A stretch of 64,000 bases of DNA from Sabethes cyaneus (taxonomy: Eukaryota; Arthropoda; Insecta; Diptera; Culicidae): positions 233,485,206-233,549,205 of the forward strand of contig NC_071354.1 in NCBI RefSeq assembly GCF_943734655.1, written 5' to 3'. The position numbers were made by a program, and so were the translations under genes. The notes under the pieces were generated by a model that was given only the letters and a program-made list of their open reading frames with translations, did no database searches and was not told the origin of the DNA. Shown piece by piece: positions 22,490 through 34,339 of the stretch (position 1 is its first letter; each line of letters begins with the position of its first letter).

Positions 22490-23765
22490 CCGCCATCCGG
22501 GGTGAGATTGTGCCAAAAACCAAAAATGTTTATTTGTGAAAATTTATTATATCTAAAGAAACTGGTGACCTAAATTCAAAATGATGATGGACATAACATA
22601 TTTTTTCATAACTTAGAATAGAACACAGATAATATTAGCAAACTATTTAGCCTAAACAGGGTTTCAAAGTTCGCGATTAAAAATACTCGGAAATAACGCT
22701 TGTAAAAACTGTCCCACATAAATCAACCCAAACATGAAATCGCATCAACTTGCTATTTTGAAGGTATATAAACTAATCATTTACAATGTATTGAAAGGTT
22801 ATTATGCGTTGGATAAGTTTTGAGTATGAAAATAATATTTTTCGAAACTTTGTACTTTTCGAGCTTCACGGGGGTGAGATTGTGCCAAGCCATAATGATC
22901 GATCCAATTTGTGGATTTCACATACACAACAAAAATACATCAGTATACACCAGTACACTCACATTCTTCACTATTGAGCTCAATATTTTGACAGATTAGA
23001 TTGCATCATCCATTTTGGAGCAAACAGCATCATAGGTCTGCTAATTAATTTAAACTAATTTTTACTTTTTCGTTGGAAATTTCAGATACTTTGAATAAAA
23101 ACTTTAATATAAGACGAATATATTATACCATGTATAAACTGCTAGTTTTAAGGAGGGGGAGGGGGGTGGGATAGGCTAGATGTGTTGCGGCCGTGGGTTC
23201 TCAAACGAAGTAATGGTTACTTTTGTTAAATGATCAAATAGGTATGCCCCCTAAGGATACACCCCTTCACACATCTCCCTCTTGTTAACCCTAGAAACGC
23301 TACTGACTGTAAAGGCTGTCCATTGACTTCGAATTCATTTTTAGTTATTTCAGACCTCTCCGGGTTATTTTCGTTCATACTTTTTGTATGATGCGTCGTT
23401 TTTGGACGATCCCCTGCCCCTAATAATCCACTTAGTTGATGGACGGCCCCATATGAACTACTTTATACTGATATTTAGGTGTACTGTATATAAACATGTT
23501 AATGTTCACTGTTTAGGTTTTTAGCCTAACTTCATGTTTTTGGCACAATGTCACCCCCTAGAAGGGGTGAGATTGTGCCAAAGTTCATGCACTTCCAGTA
23601 AAACAAGGTTTCATTGTAACTAAACCATCTCTACGGTAGTTGCTAATTGAACAATTTAGTATATATTGACAGGTTTGAAATCAACTTAGTTCCTAAATTG
23701 CGTGTATACTGAGCCAAAGAACAAAAATATATGCTTTTTTGGCACAATCTCGCCCCGAATGACGG
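22490..23765. mobile_element. Non-autonomous TIR element, GGGGTGAGATTGTGCCAA family
   Basis: Flanked by TA (22488-22489, 23766-23767). The terminal repeats CCGCCATCCGGGGTGAGATT and CCGTCATTCGGGGCGAGATT both continue TGTGCCAAAAA. The word GGGGTGAGATTGTGCCAA also occurs at about 22871 and 23565, and inverted at about 23540-23560, giving a short internal palindrome. The 1276 bp carry no coding frame. Confidence 0.85.
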
Positions 23766-24092
23766 TACATTAGAAAACACACACATACATCTTTCCAGCA
23801 AAACTGACATATTCTCAGTACGAACAAACTTTCAAAATGAGCACAAATTTTGGTTAAACTTTTATTTAAACTAAAATTTCTTCGAGCTTTCCTTCTTTGC
23901 TAACATTGAATCGAAACGTTACCAAAAGTACAGATTTTTCTTTAGCAAAATCTGGTAACACTGCTCATCCCGTCCGATATTAAACGAGATATTTTAGGCG
24001 TTAGAAAGTTGATAAAAAATTATGGAAAAATAGATAAATCAAATAGTTAGGACAATGAATGCTTGTTTATATTTGGTCCAGAAACATATATA

Positions 24093-25060
24093 GAGTAGGG
24101 CGGGGCAAAACTGCGATGTTCGTAGTTATCATTAATTTTCGTGAGATATAAAGAAGGACAACAACATAATATATTTTATAGTGATGCAGTAACTCAATGT
24201 CTTCACATTCAACTATAAAACATCTGCGGTAATAGTGTTTTGCAAAATAAATTCTTGTTTCTTCTGATCAAGTGCTGATTCGCACTTTTACCCCACTCGC
24301 GGGGCAAAAGCGCGAATACCACGGGGCAAAAGTTCGAAGCTAGAATCCATGAAATTAGCCCAGCAGTAGCTAACAAAACCATATTATCTTCAATCTGCGT
24401 TATGTTTCGGTAAGAGATATTCTCAATTTGCACCTTTTCTATTTTACGCTGGTGTATTGCAGCCTCAGTTAAATCGAAACTTTTCAAAACGTTTGTTTTT
24501 TGTTTCATCAGTGGAAACACATTGTTTTTCTTCGGCCAACATCTGTAGAGCACACAGTTTTCTGCAGATCTTTCATTTCTAGTATCTGTAATATAGTGCT
24601 GTAATAATGCTAATGCTGTATATAATTAGCAATACATTTTTGCCTCGCCCATGAATCGTACTTTTGCCCCACCCGTGAATCGAACTTTTACCCCGCTAGG
24701 CGCTTGACGGGGTTAGATTAAATTACGGAAAAGCGAAATATATTTTGTAAATTATTTTCAGCGTATTTTCAAAACAGATATGTGAGTGATGTAAAACGCT
24801 GCTACAAATTTTAAAGAAGTAATATCCTCCTGTTGATATCGTATTTGCCGTATAACAAAAAATTACATCAAAACCACCCTAAAATAACATTTGCACATAA
24901 CTCAGCAACTATGCATCGTAAGCAACCAAACTTTACGTTAGATTCAAGCTATCAAAGTAGTCACCCATCCATGCCAATGTAGAAAATTTACTCAGAATCT
25001 GCACCGATAAATCACTAAATCGCACTCTTACCCGCATCGCACTTTTACCCCTCCTTACTC
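24093..25060. mobile_element. Non-autonomous TIR element, GGGGCAAAAGTGCGA family, copy 2
   Basis: Flanked by TA (24091-24092, 25061-25062). The ends GAGTAGGGCGGGGCAAAACT and the complement of the right end GAGTAAGGAGGGGTAAAAGT match at 16 of 20 positions. Internal copies of GGGGCAAAAGTGCGA-like words lie near 24300-24330 and 24650-24710, in both orientations. The 968-bp element is the more complete of the two copies in this window (see 3271-4161). Confidence 0.85.
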
Positions 25061-25099
25061 TAATGATAGCAATTTGATTGCTTAGGGGCGGTCTTACTC

Positions 25100-25370
25100 T
25101 GTCTTCCCCTGAGATTTGAAATTCAATTTCAATCCCAATTTCAACTTCAAGTTCGATTTCATGTTCTATTGCAAGTTCAATTTGAAGTCTTAATAAACTC
25201 TGATTCCTTGTCTTTTAAGTATCATTTCAAATCCAAATCTAATTTCTAGTCCGCTTTCAAGTTCTATTTAGGTCCTTGGACTCAATCCTATTTCAAGTTG
25301 AATTTCAAGTCCAATTCTAAATCCAAATTTAAAATCCAATTTCTCGATGAAATTTAATGTTAATGATCCT
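25100..25370. repeat. Degenerate ~12-bp tandem array (TTTCAAGTCCAA type), copy 2
   Basis: Imperfect TTTCAAGTCCAATTTC-like repetition, the same style as 9960-10370. It ends just before the mariner remnant. Confidence 0.65.
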
Positions 25371-25389
25371 CACGATATAATCCACAAAA

Positions 25390-25890
25390 CCGAGGCCATT
25401 CCCAAGCGGTCGCATGCGTTTGCAAGGAACCTGGGTTCCTTATGATCTGCCTTATGCCTAATTATAAGTCAAGGAACGTTGAGCGTCATGGTTTTTGTGT
25501 GTGAAAAACTGTATTTGGTGGGATCAGGTCGGTGTTATTAGACGCAGCATCGACTGGGGAGCGGGAATGAATACAGTTGATGCTATTGAGCCGAGTATTA
25601 CGCGAAAAATAACCACAATATGAGCAAACACCACGAAAAAGTGATTCAACAGTGTGACAACGCTCGGCCTCATGTTGCTAAACCCATGGAAACCTACTTG
25701 GAAACACTCAAATGGAAAATCCTTCCCCACCCACCATATTCCCCAGTTACGGCGGCGTCGGTTGTCTATTACTAATTGCTCCGATCGATGGTACATGATC
25801 TGGCTGACCAGCAGTTCCGCTCATATGAAGGCATCAAAAAAAGCTGGAATTGATGTAGCCCCAAATAACTAAGAACAGCGAGAGCTTAGT
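25390..25890 (+). pseudogene. Broken mariner transposase (C-terminal half)
   Basis: Conceptual plus-strand translation shows WVPYDL (about 25433), CIWWDQVGV (about 25511-25535), then CDNARPHVAKPMETYLETL (about 25651-25710), holding the second catalytic Asp of mariner DDE enzymes, and WKILPHPPYSP. The block that should carry the third Asp (SPxLAPSDY) is degraded to SPVTAAS. FRSYEGIKK-like sequence survives only in scrambled form. Stops and frameshifts are frequent. It ends in LPRG, close to the usual C-terminal Leu-Pro-x-Arg-Trp region, at the left end of the next TIR element, which may have cut it. Confidence 0.75.
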
Positions 25891-25931
25891 TAAGCACCTT
25901 TTGTATTGGGAAATTCTGCCACGGGGCTGTA

Positions 25932-27761
25932 CAGTAATGTTCCGATTTTGTCAGTCCCATGTTGAATTTTGGGCTGACAAAATGGGGAAACTGATAAAAT
26001 CAGGAAATTTTTTTCTCCATTTTTTTTTTCAAAATTCAAGACTTAAGACCTTGCAATATCGAAGACTTCTACTAAAAATTAAATTTTAACCCTCAATTGG
26101 TCAATCGAAAGCTCATTCAACCGGGCACAGCACATTGGTCCAGAACCTTTTTTGGTGCGAATTATCTTTGAGCAGGAACACTTGGTTTTAGGTTTATGGA
26201 ACCTTTGAAAGAGTTTCTTAAAATTAAAAGTTCTATCGTCCAGCAGAATTAGAATTTTGATTAATCCCCCTAAAAGTGCAATAAAAATTTATTTTTCTTC
26301 AGTTTCAATATAACACATTGATGTATTCTGAAAAGTTTTACAGCATATCATTACAAAAAATTTTGCTGAAGACCTTTGCCGATGAATGCAACTGACCGGA
26401 AACTGCAGACGTTCATGACTCGAGCCGAGCGTGACTTTTGCTTGCCCTTGATGCTTTCTCCTTTGTCGCGTCCAGATCCTGACATGCCAGTGAGTTGGCA
26501 GTAGTTCAGCTAGCGTTTGAATAATGCTCTTCGCCGGCTTACCTCATATCATGTACCAGAGCAAGCGACAAGAATCGGTTTCGCCTATTTTTCGTGGTCC
26601 TTCATTGTATCATCTACGTTGAATAAAACGGAGCATTTCAATTTCAGTCTGCACAAAAGTGCAAAGTTACCAGTGAGCAGTTCGCCTGCCAAAGAAAAAT
26701 TACGTGCGCCCATAAACCAGCAGAAGTAATTTCGCTGCTGAAATTTTGGATTTATCCGCACGCAGGCGAGCAGATTGTGTGGTGATGAGAAGACCAATCT
26801 GCAGCTAGTTGTCCGTATCGATGGAGAAATGAACAAACCTTTCTTCGGAGAAGAGAAGTGAGAAAAATGCCGATATTTCTAACAGTTGTATCAATTACCA
26901 GACACCGTCCTTTTAAGGATGAAAATATGCTTTTTTGAAGATATCAAAGATTACTATTCTCCGCTGATCACAATAAAATTTATTGGGCCAGCAGTATTTA
27001 TTAAAACAAAACATTGGGTTTGGTTTTAATGCGTTTTCCTGCGCATTTGTTACCGCGAATCAGTGTTTAATTGGGTGTAAACTTGGTTTAATTATCACTT
27101 ATTCACGGCAGACAATTTTTCAACGTAACGGTTATTGAATATTGAGCACAATAAGGAATTATCAAGGCAAATAACAATCAAGGAGAAACGGTAGAATTTC
27201 ATTTAGTACTCTTGTAACTTTGTTATAGTAGAATTAAATGGAATTTTCCATCGACTTTCTCGTTGATTCCTGAATTGTACCAAGACTTGTTCGATAATAA
27301 TTGGAAATTATTCCAACCAATCACAAAGCGAAAATTTCTAGTAGACCGAGTTTTTCAATGACGCGCATCGAAAATCAATAGTTTTCTATATTTTCAATAT
27401 TTTCCAAATCGATTTTCCGATCACTTGGTGTAAATACATTTCCAACAACCAATCACGAAGCGAGAATACTGGTCAAACATAGGTTCATTATTTTCAATTT
27501 TTCAATAGTTCAACATCAAGAATTCATACTTTTCTTCATTTGGGCCAATTCTTAGAAGATTTTTCAATCGATTGGTGTAATATTGAAAATCGATCGGGAA
27601 ACCACTAAGCTATTAGCGTTCAAAACCTGACCACTTTTCGAGAAAGATTTTTCGGAATGACACCCTATCCCAAACCTTGCCGTAAGACGTAGTCCTACGA
27701 CAAAAGCTAATAAAATCGGGGATAGACAAAATCGGGAGCTGACAAAATCGGAACATTACTG
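25932..27761. mobile_element. Non-autonomous TIR element with CAGT ends (pogo/Tc1-like)
   Basis: Flanked by TA (25930-25931, 27762-27763). The ends CAGTAATGTTCCGATTTTGT are identical over at least 23 bp (continuing CAG). GACAAAATCGG-like words recur near both ends (25975, 27720, 27740). It is 1830 bp long. Inside, two diverged direct copies of CAACCAATCAC(A/G)AAGCGA lie at about 27313 and 27445. CAGT termini plus TA target fit pogo-like elements, but no transposase is present. Confidence 0.8.
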
Positions 27762-27769
27762 TATTTTCG

Positions 27770-28590
27770 TTTGCATTGATCGGCTGGATGTAGAAAATAT
27801 GTATTCAAAAAGTCTCCGCATACCGGCGTACTGGTATTATTGTTAGTAAAAATACTTAACGTAAATTGTTACAAGATATGCCTTGAACGTTCAAGTTGAA
27901 CAACTTGAACAAATGTAGTTAATACTGTTACGAGTTTTTCTAAATTATACCAGCAGTAATTATGGGAACCAACAACCAACAATAAACGAAGACATGATTG
28001 TGTTGTAAAACCTTTTGAACGTTGCATGATGCATCATTATTGGAGGAAATAGTAATTGAAATTACAAACTTCACAACATCATGTTTTTTCGATCATTTTG
28101 TTGCGATGTACGACGCCTATGTCATGGCAAAATAGTGATTTGAATCTAAATAGTTACACCTTGAGGCAGACAACCCGGCTGTGTTTCCGTGATTAACAAT
28201 TACTGTAGTTAACATAATCTGATTGTGCATACATACTGTTAGGGACTGTGTGAGGAAGATTGAAACTGCTGAGTTGTCAACTATACTTGATCAATTTCCC
28301 CAATCAACAACTTTCAATACTCAACGTTTTTGTGATTCGTAATTAGTTAGAATAAACAGTGACGATCATCAAATTGGTGGAAAAACATCACCTGACAACA
28401 TCCGTAATTAGCTGAAACTTAAAACGAGACAATCTAAAGCTACGAATGTCGCTCTCCAGTAGCAGAAGACAAAATAAGATTTTACGTTGCATGAGTTGCA
28501 TTCGTTCGGTTACGTTGCCTTGCAGGTTGTTGAATTTGTACGCATTCCACCGAACGTGATAGTGGAGAAGGCCCATTCATGAATTGATGC
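27770..28590. other. AT-rich non-coding stretch
   Basis: No repeat or coding feature is supported. Confidence 0.4.
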
Positions 28591-28599
28591 TGCATTTCG

Positions 28600-28920
28600 T
28601 ATGCTTGCCGCGAGGCTTCAGCGGCAGTCAGCAGTGCGTCGTCGGTCCAAACCTAATCTAATAGCGAGCGAGCGTACAAGTGGTTGACGCACATGGACGG
28701 ACGGACGGACGACGGACGGAAACCAACCGAACCCAACGCCTCACGCGCGAAAGGGGAATTCCATCGTTGCGACGCGTTGAGAACCGCTCAGCTATTCCGA
28801 CATCGCTGCTCTGTTGCTGCTGCTGCATGGAACTCGTCTGTATGCATACGGAGTGTGTGTGGTTCAACATTTCGTGACACGGCCGGATCGCGCGGGTTGA
28901 AAGGAGTTTGATCTAGTTAG
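28600..28920. promoter_or_regulatory. GC-rich patch, possible promoter or 5' exon
   Basis: Local GC enrichment with (GACG)n at about 28694-28721, GCGAGCGAGCG (about 28663) and (CTG)n at about 28809-28825. Unlike 6939-7217, no splice donor or clear initiator was found, so the call rests on composition only. Confidence 0.25.
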
Positions 28921-28929
28921 GACCCTAGA

Positions 28930-30230
28930 AATGCCTCGCCCAAAGTCATCTTCATTTGCACAAGCGCAACCGCTGCTAGCTGCTAGCGGCTTTCGCGATA
29001 CCTGAAATATCGTATTCACATTCAATGCGCTGCCGTTTGCTACTGCTGCTGCCCCGATTGATGTTTGATATCTTTGGAACGATTGAAACACCGTGAAGTG
29101 GGTACTGTGGCTGCGGTTGTTTTTCGATACACGTGAAATATCCCGCGGCTCCAATATTTTTCCATTGGACTTTTAACGATTCTGGCGTTTAATCGTAGGT
29201 AGTGTTGCGCTATTATCCTTTCTCGGATTAAAACTGGAATTTTCCAATTTCAATCCAATCAAGAGTATAACAGAACAGTCTCAAGCAAGGTCATGCCAAC
29301 ACGTGAAGTAGATTTGCTCTACAACAGGTCATTTCATTAGAATGTTTGAATATGAAATCACGCCGCTCGCTGAACGCTGAAACGCGATTCGTGTCGCAAA
29401 TGCTATCGAGCAACATTTCAACGAACCGGAAATTCTTACACCTACTCCTAGTGGTTGAGAAACAAACGGAACCAGCCGACGATATAGGCCGTGTCAAAAA
29501 CAACGCAATTGGATTATTCCATTGAGTCACAATACGGAAGCCGCTGGATGTATTATCAATTAAAGATAAACTGGCCTTCACCGGTTCGTAACCTTCGGCG
29601 GTAGTTCTCGATTGTTTGTCTACTCCACACTTGGGGCAACAAAATATTCCATCCCAGGCAAAACTACTCTATCCACAACCAATTGAAACCGTAGCAGCCC
29701 CGTCATCCATTTACAGCGGGGCTCAATTCGTTCGCATCGCACAAATTGATCTAATTGATAATGAGTAATGGTCTTCAGTTAACAAAATAGATGAAAAAGC
29801 TTTTATATCAACCATCCGCGGAGGAGCCCGGAGCATCAAAGAGCGACATATTTTATAATTAACCGAACCTTTTCCAGCCAGATAACGATCCGCGCGCTCG
29901 GTGTTTGATTTCGGTTCGCAAAACTTCTTTTCCATGTCGCGAACCGTTAAGTTTGATGGATGCACAAACAGTGATTGTGATAATGATGATTGACGCTACA
30001 ATCGCGCGACACGAGATTCCTATTTCACGTGGGTCCGTCCCCGTCACAGCACACAGCACCATCGTCGGTCGTCGGTCGTCGCCAGTTAGTGATGCACACA
30101 CCGTGGCTGGTGCTAACCGGCACGTTAGCAGGGTGTTGCTTCGCGAGGAGGTAAACTCGGACTGTGGTCCGAAATTTTCCTGTGGTAAAATAAAGTGGAA
30201 GAGATTTCGGTAAATCGGCAGGTAGGTAGG
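28930..30230. other. Moderate-GC non-repetitive stretch
   Basis: Less AT-rich than most of the window and free of recognisable repeats. Several 80-100-codon frames exist on both strands (28864-29154 and 29291-29581 minus; 29905-30213 plus), but none has motifs, splice context or codon bias that singles it out. It may hold regulatory DNA. Confidence 0.3.
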
Positions 30231-30277
30231 TAATGAGCCGGTTAAATCTGGAGTTGCAAGTCGGTTAACCGGGCGAA

Positions 30278-30432
30278 CCCTCTATGGACCAGGGAAAAGT
30301 TTATTTCATCACTTTATTCTGTTTTCATTCGATAGTTTTATTGCTTTGTTATATTTGAAGGAAAAATATAACAATTCGATAAAATGTCCATTTCCAGGAT
30401 AGACTCTGGAACATGCACGTGCCCATAGAGGG
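30278..30432. mobile_element. Small piggyBac-like MITE
   Basis: The left end CCCTCTATGGACCAG and the complement of the right end CCCTCTATGGGCACG are inverted. TTAA follows at 30433-30436; the left side has CGAA, probably a decayed TTAA. It is 155 bp with no coding capacity. Confidence 0.5.
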
Positions 30433-30950
30433 TTAATCAGTACTATATTCTGTCCCTGTCCTACATCAAGACGGGTAAGGACGAGAGAGCCGGTTTGTAG
30501 GTCAACCCCTTCCTACTAGGCTTGGGAAGTTTGCAATGAACTGGCGCTTCCTACACGCAAAAAACTCCACACATATTTTTATTGCAAAATATCTGTATGA
30601 AGCCATAGATATTTTATCACCATTTGCAACAATCATCAACATTTCTCGAAGTGCAAGTAATACAGGTTGCTGCATTAAAACAAAACTACCAATTCATTCC
30701 GCTAAAGTTTCTCGCCTCTGTTAAACATCGGCTATAGCACGATGACGATAGTCAGGATTTCTCCACTTTGAAATGAGCTATAAAATCTACTAAATGCATG
30801 TGCGTCTTCCAGTAAACACCTGAACCTAATTGTATCTGCTGCTGAAGACCTCAAAATATGGAGTAATACCAGTCTAGCATACTAGTATTTCTAAACAAAT
30901 TCATCAATGGTAATTTTAGTATCAATTATTAATTAAAATAGAGCCAGGGG

Positions 30951-31720
30951 GAGCTCTTGCTGTATCAAGAATTTCTCTTTACTATAGTCGGTTCTAGAAT
31001 ACTCGTTTCCAATTCATTGAATGTTTCGGCACATACAAGTCGGCCTCAATCTGGTCGAGCCAACTAGCCCTGAATTGATGGTGCCAGTAGGATTCTTAAA
31101 GAGAACAGACTTCAGTGCACCATTGTGTCATCCGGCGTCCTCACAACGTAGCCTGCCCATCGTAGTCTACCCACTTTCGCTAGGTGTGCGATAGGAATCT
31201 CTCCTAGTAGGGCCTGCAGCTTGTGATTCATACGCATGCTCCGTTCGCAACACCTTTCTTTCCAATATCACTCTTTTACTCCAGAGTAGCTTTGATCAGT
31301 TGCGTCAGTTTGTCCGGTTCTCATGCAACTGTATCGTTTGTGCTCAACTGTATCGTATGCTGCCCTGAAATCCACGAAAATATAATGCGCGGGCACGTAG
31401 TACTTCCGACATTTCTGAAGGATTTGTCTGGCCCCCATAAAACCCGCCTTAAGCTACCCAACGAAATCACTTGTCATTGGGGATAGACAACGTACCGAAG
31501 CATCTTATTGACAGCGTTGATCAACGTAATGCCACGGTAATTACAGCAATCAAACCGATCGAGCAATTGCCGGGACAAACCACATCTTCCATCCACTCCT
31601 CTGGTAGTTTCTCGTCCTTCCAAATCCATGCAATTATCCAGCGAAGGGTCATTAATAGTGGTTCTTTCCCATTTGTGTAGAGTTCTGCCTACATTCTCTC
31701 CAGTATATTTTAGATTGGAT
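30951..31720 (-). pseudogene. Degenerate RTE-like LINE, reverse-transcriptase and 3' end
   Basis: On the minus strand, about 31620-31545 resembles the stretch around KLPEEW and the cysteine-containing CP block of LINE reverse transcriptases. About 31540-31490 resembles the following A(I)TLINAVNKMLR-like motif, and 31380-31340 a FVDFRAAYDTV-like block. The 3' end AAGAGCTCCCCCTGGCTCT at about 30951 matches the end of the copy at 60541. Stops are frequent. Sequence at 32430-32470 shares a short motif with 60860-60890 and may be the upstream part of this copy, separated by the MITE at 32138-32294. Confidence 0.55.
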
Positions 31721-32137
31721 TGCAGATTCTTACCAAGCGAGAAACATTTCCGGGAACTTCGCCCTCTTTTTTATTATGCCGTCTTCCACAGCAATCTACC
31801 GATCTACCGAGATATAAACTCTTGTCCAGGAATTTGTTCGAAATGACTTGCTATCCTAGTTCTCCGATTGCGATCATGGGTGTGGATGCACGGATATCTG
31901 AGCGTGAATATACCAGACGCCATTACACAATGCTCCGGAAAATTACTCAACACGGGAAACTGCTTTGCACACAAAGCACGTCTTACCTGTGCTAGCGCCT
32001 GTCATCGAAAGAGGACGATGCGCGAGCGATGTTGCCAATGTTTATGATAACTTCGCATGACAGCGTTGCCAATATTTTTGTAAGTAAGGGGGAAGGAATC
32101 TAGAAGCTTAGAATCTCGTATGCATGTACCTCACAAT

Positions 32138-32294
32138 GGGCACTATTCTCACAGTCACCTCACCTAAATTTTTTGGGTGAGAGCACAATTTGCGATTCTC
32201 AGAGTCACCTAGGTGACTCCGCTCACCTGAGTGACTGTGCAAATCAAATGGGGCCGGTCAGGTGAGGTGAGGGTGACTGTGAGAATGAGGCCCC
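32138..32294. mobile_element. Short MITE with TTCTCACAGTCACC ends
   Basis: The left GGGCACTATTCTCACAGTCA and the complement of the right GGGGCCTCATTCTCACAGTC are inverted and both continue CACC(T)CACCT. The middle contains further CACCT/AGGTGA palindromes (about 32205-32235). About 157 bp. No clear target duplication. Confidence 0.7.
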
Positions 32295-32299
32295 ATATT

Positions 32300-32810
32300 T
32301 CGTCACCAAATTCTAGTAGAGCTTCCTGGACCTTCAGATTTTGCTATGGGTTAAGGTCTGGTGCAACTTGTGCCCTAATTTTCTCTATCTAGAATTCTGG
32401 ACATAGAATTGCGAAACTATTGCCATTTTTGCCGCGTGTCTCGATGACTACTTTGAGTTACGTTTGAAAAAAAAGCAGCCACTTTCGAATGAGTTTTGGA
32501 TACGCTAGCTTTGCTTTTGTATCTATTCAAAGCTTCCAAATCGCTTCAGGACACCACATATCTTGGATCACGAGCGGAAGGACCGGGATTTTTATTGCGA
32601 ACGTTCAGGATCGATTCACGACACGTTTGTTCCGATAACGCGATGATGTAAGCAATTAAACGTATCCTGCCTACTGTGATTCTTTGCACACTTACCGAAA
32701 TTTACTAAACTTTTTACTTATAAAACAATTAGGTAAATGAAAAAAGTATGTAAATCTTGGTTTTAATAATTAACCTAGAGGATAACATTTCAAATGAAAA
32801 TGTACTCCGA
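32300..32810. other. Unassigned, possible LINE 5' remnant
   Basis: TTGCCGCGTGTCTCGATGAC at about 32432 resembles TTGCCGCGTATCGAGGTGAC at 60852, which lies inside LINE-derived DNA. Nothing else is recognisable. Confidence 0.3.
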
Positions 32811-32814
32811 AGAA

Positions 32815-33890
32815 CATTTCCTGGATTCTTTCTGAACTCTTCTTGCACAATTCTTGGACTCTTCCCAACTCAAATCTTCTTGCACTCTTCCTGGATCTTA
32901 TCTTTGGCCCTTCTAGAACTCTTCTTGGGCTCTTTTGGAACTGTTCTTGAACACTTACTTTTTTAATCTCTTCAAGGCCTCTTCTTGAACTCTTCTTGGA
33001 CGGTTTTGGGACTCTCTTTGAACTCTTCGTTGACTCTACTTTTATGCTTGTTGCAATCAACTTGGATTTGTCTTGCACCCTACTTGGACATTTCTTAGAC
33101 TTTTCTTAGACTCTGCTAAGACTCGTTTTGGACGTTTCGTTGACTGTCCTTGAATACTTCTTGGACCCCTTTTGGACTCTTCTTACATTCTTCTTGGACT
33201 CTTCTAGAATTTATTTTGGACTGTTCGCGGACACTCCTTGGACTCCAAGAAGAGTTCAAGAATAATCCACGAACAGTCCAAAAAGAGTTCATGTTCGTGA
33301 ACTCTTCTCGGACATTGCCTAAGCTCCCAGAGCAGTTCACAAACATTCTAAAAAGCGGACTTCTCTTGGACTCTTCTTGCGCTCTTCTTAGGTTCTTTTT
33401 TGATTCTCCTTGGACTCTTCGTGGCAGCCACGTAGCCAGAGGTGGGGGCCAGGAGCCATATCTTGGTTCCTAATACATTATATGCATATCTTACTGCTTA
33501 TAAATATAATACATCACAATACATTTAATGTATTGTAGTTCTAAACGCAAAAATATGCATATAAAACAGTTCAAAATCAAAATTGGGCCCCCGGGACCTC
33601 CCTTCTGGCTACGTGGCTGCTTCGGGGACTCTTATTGGATTCTTGTCAAATTTGTTTTGGAATCTTCTTTGTCCCTTGCTGAACTATTTTTGGGCTCTTC
33701 GTGGACTCTTCTTTGAGTCTTCTTAGATAATTTATGAGACTCTACTTGGACTCTTCTAGGACCCTTCTTGGACTCTTCTCAGACTCTTTTTGTACTCTTC
33801 TTGTTTATTTTTGGGACTCTTCTTGATTTCTTTTTGGACGCATCTTACGTTCTTCTCGCACTTTTCATGGACTCTTGGATGCTTAGAATC
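32815..33890. repeat. Degenerate 11-12-bp array (ACTCTTCTTGG type)
   Basis: Over 1 kb of imperfect ACTCTTCTTGG-like units. At about 33240-33360 the orientation reverses (GGACTCCAAGAAGAGTTC, then GAACAGTCCAAAAAGAGTTC) before returning. A non-array insert of about 200 bp occupies roughly 33430-33620. Leu/Ser/Phe-rich frames in the array are not genes. Confidence 0.8.
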
Positions 33891-33899
33891 TTAAGCTCT

Positions 33900-34330
33900 G
33901 AGACTCTTAGACCTGTAGTTAAATTATGCAATCACTTCTGCAACAAAAATGTATTCGGCTGTCATCACTCTGCAGTGATATAATATGTGTATGCTCAACT
34001 GATGGATTGTTCTGAATGTTTACTTATAATTTAAGATTAGCTTGCTTCGCCTGAAAGATGGTTCGTTATTTACTCGATCATCAGTTAGTGGTTGATATTA
34101 TTTTGAGCGAAGACAATGTGAAGCAAAACGATGCGATTCGCTTGTCGAAAAGTGTAATATAAATAGGACACGTTTGTGTCCTGTCAGAAATGTCAGGAAC
34201 TATTGGAAGTCATCAACCATGCTTCACTCATTTGGATATGTTTCTTAGAAATTGAAACCATACATCGGTGTGGTCTTTTAGGATGAACTGAAAGGATTTG
34301 TGAACATGTGGGATGTACATGTTAAAGACT
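33900..34330. other. Unique spacer between two arrays
   Basis: No repeat or gene is seen. Confidence 0.4.
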
Positions 34331-34339
34331 CTTAACATT

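Noticed and set aside
23285..23310. TTAACCCTAGAAA as a piggyBac end
   Set aside because: No inverted partner or second TTAA at a sensible distance, and it lies inside another TIR element.
30730..30900. Possible reverse-transcriptase text (STKCMCVF)
   Set aside because: Too short and ambiguous to separate from chance.
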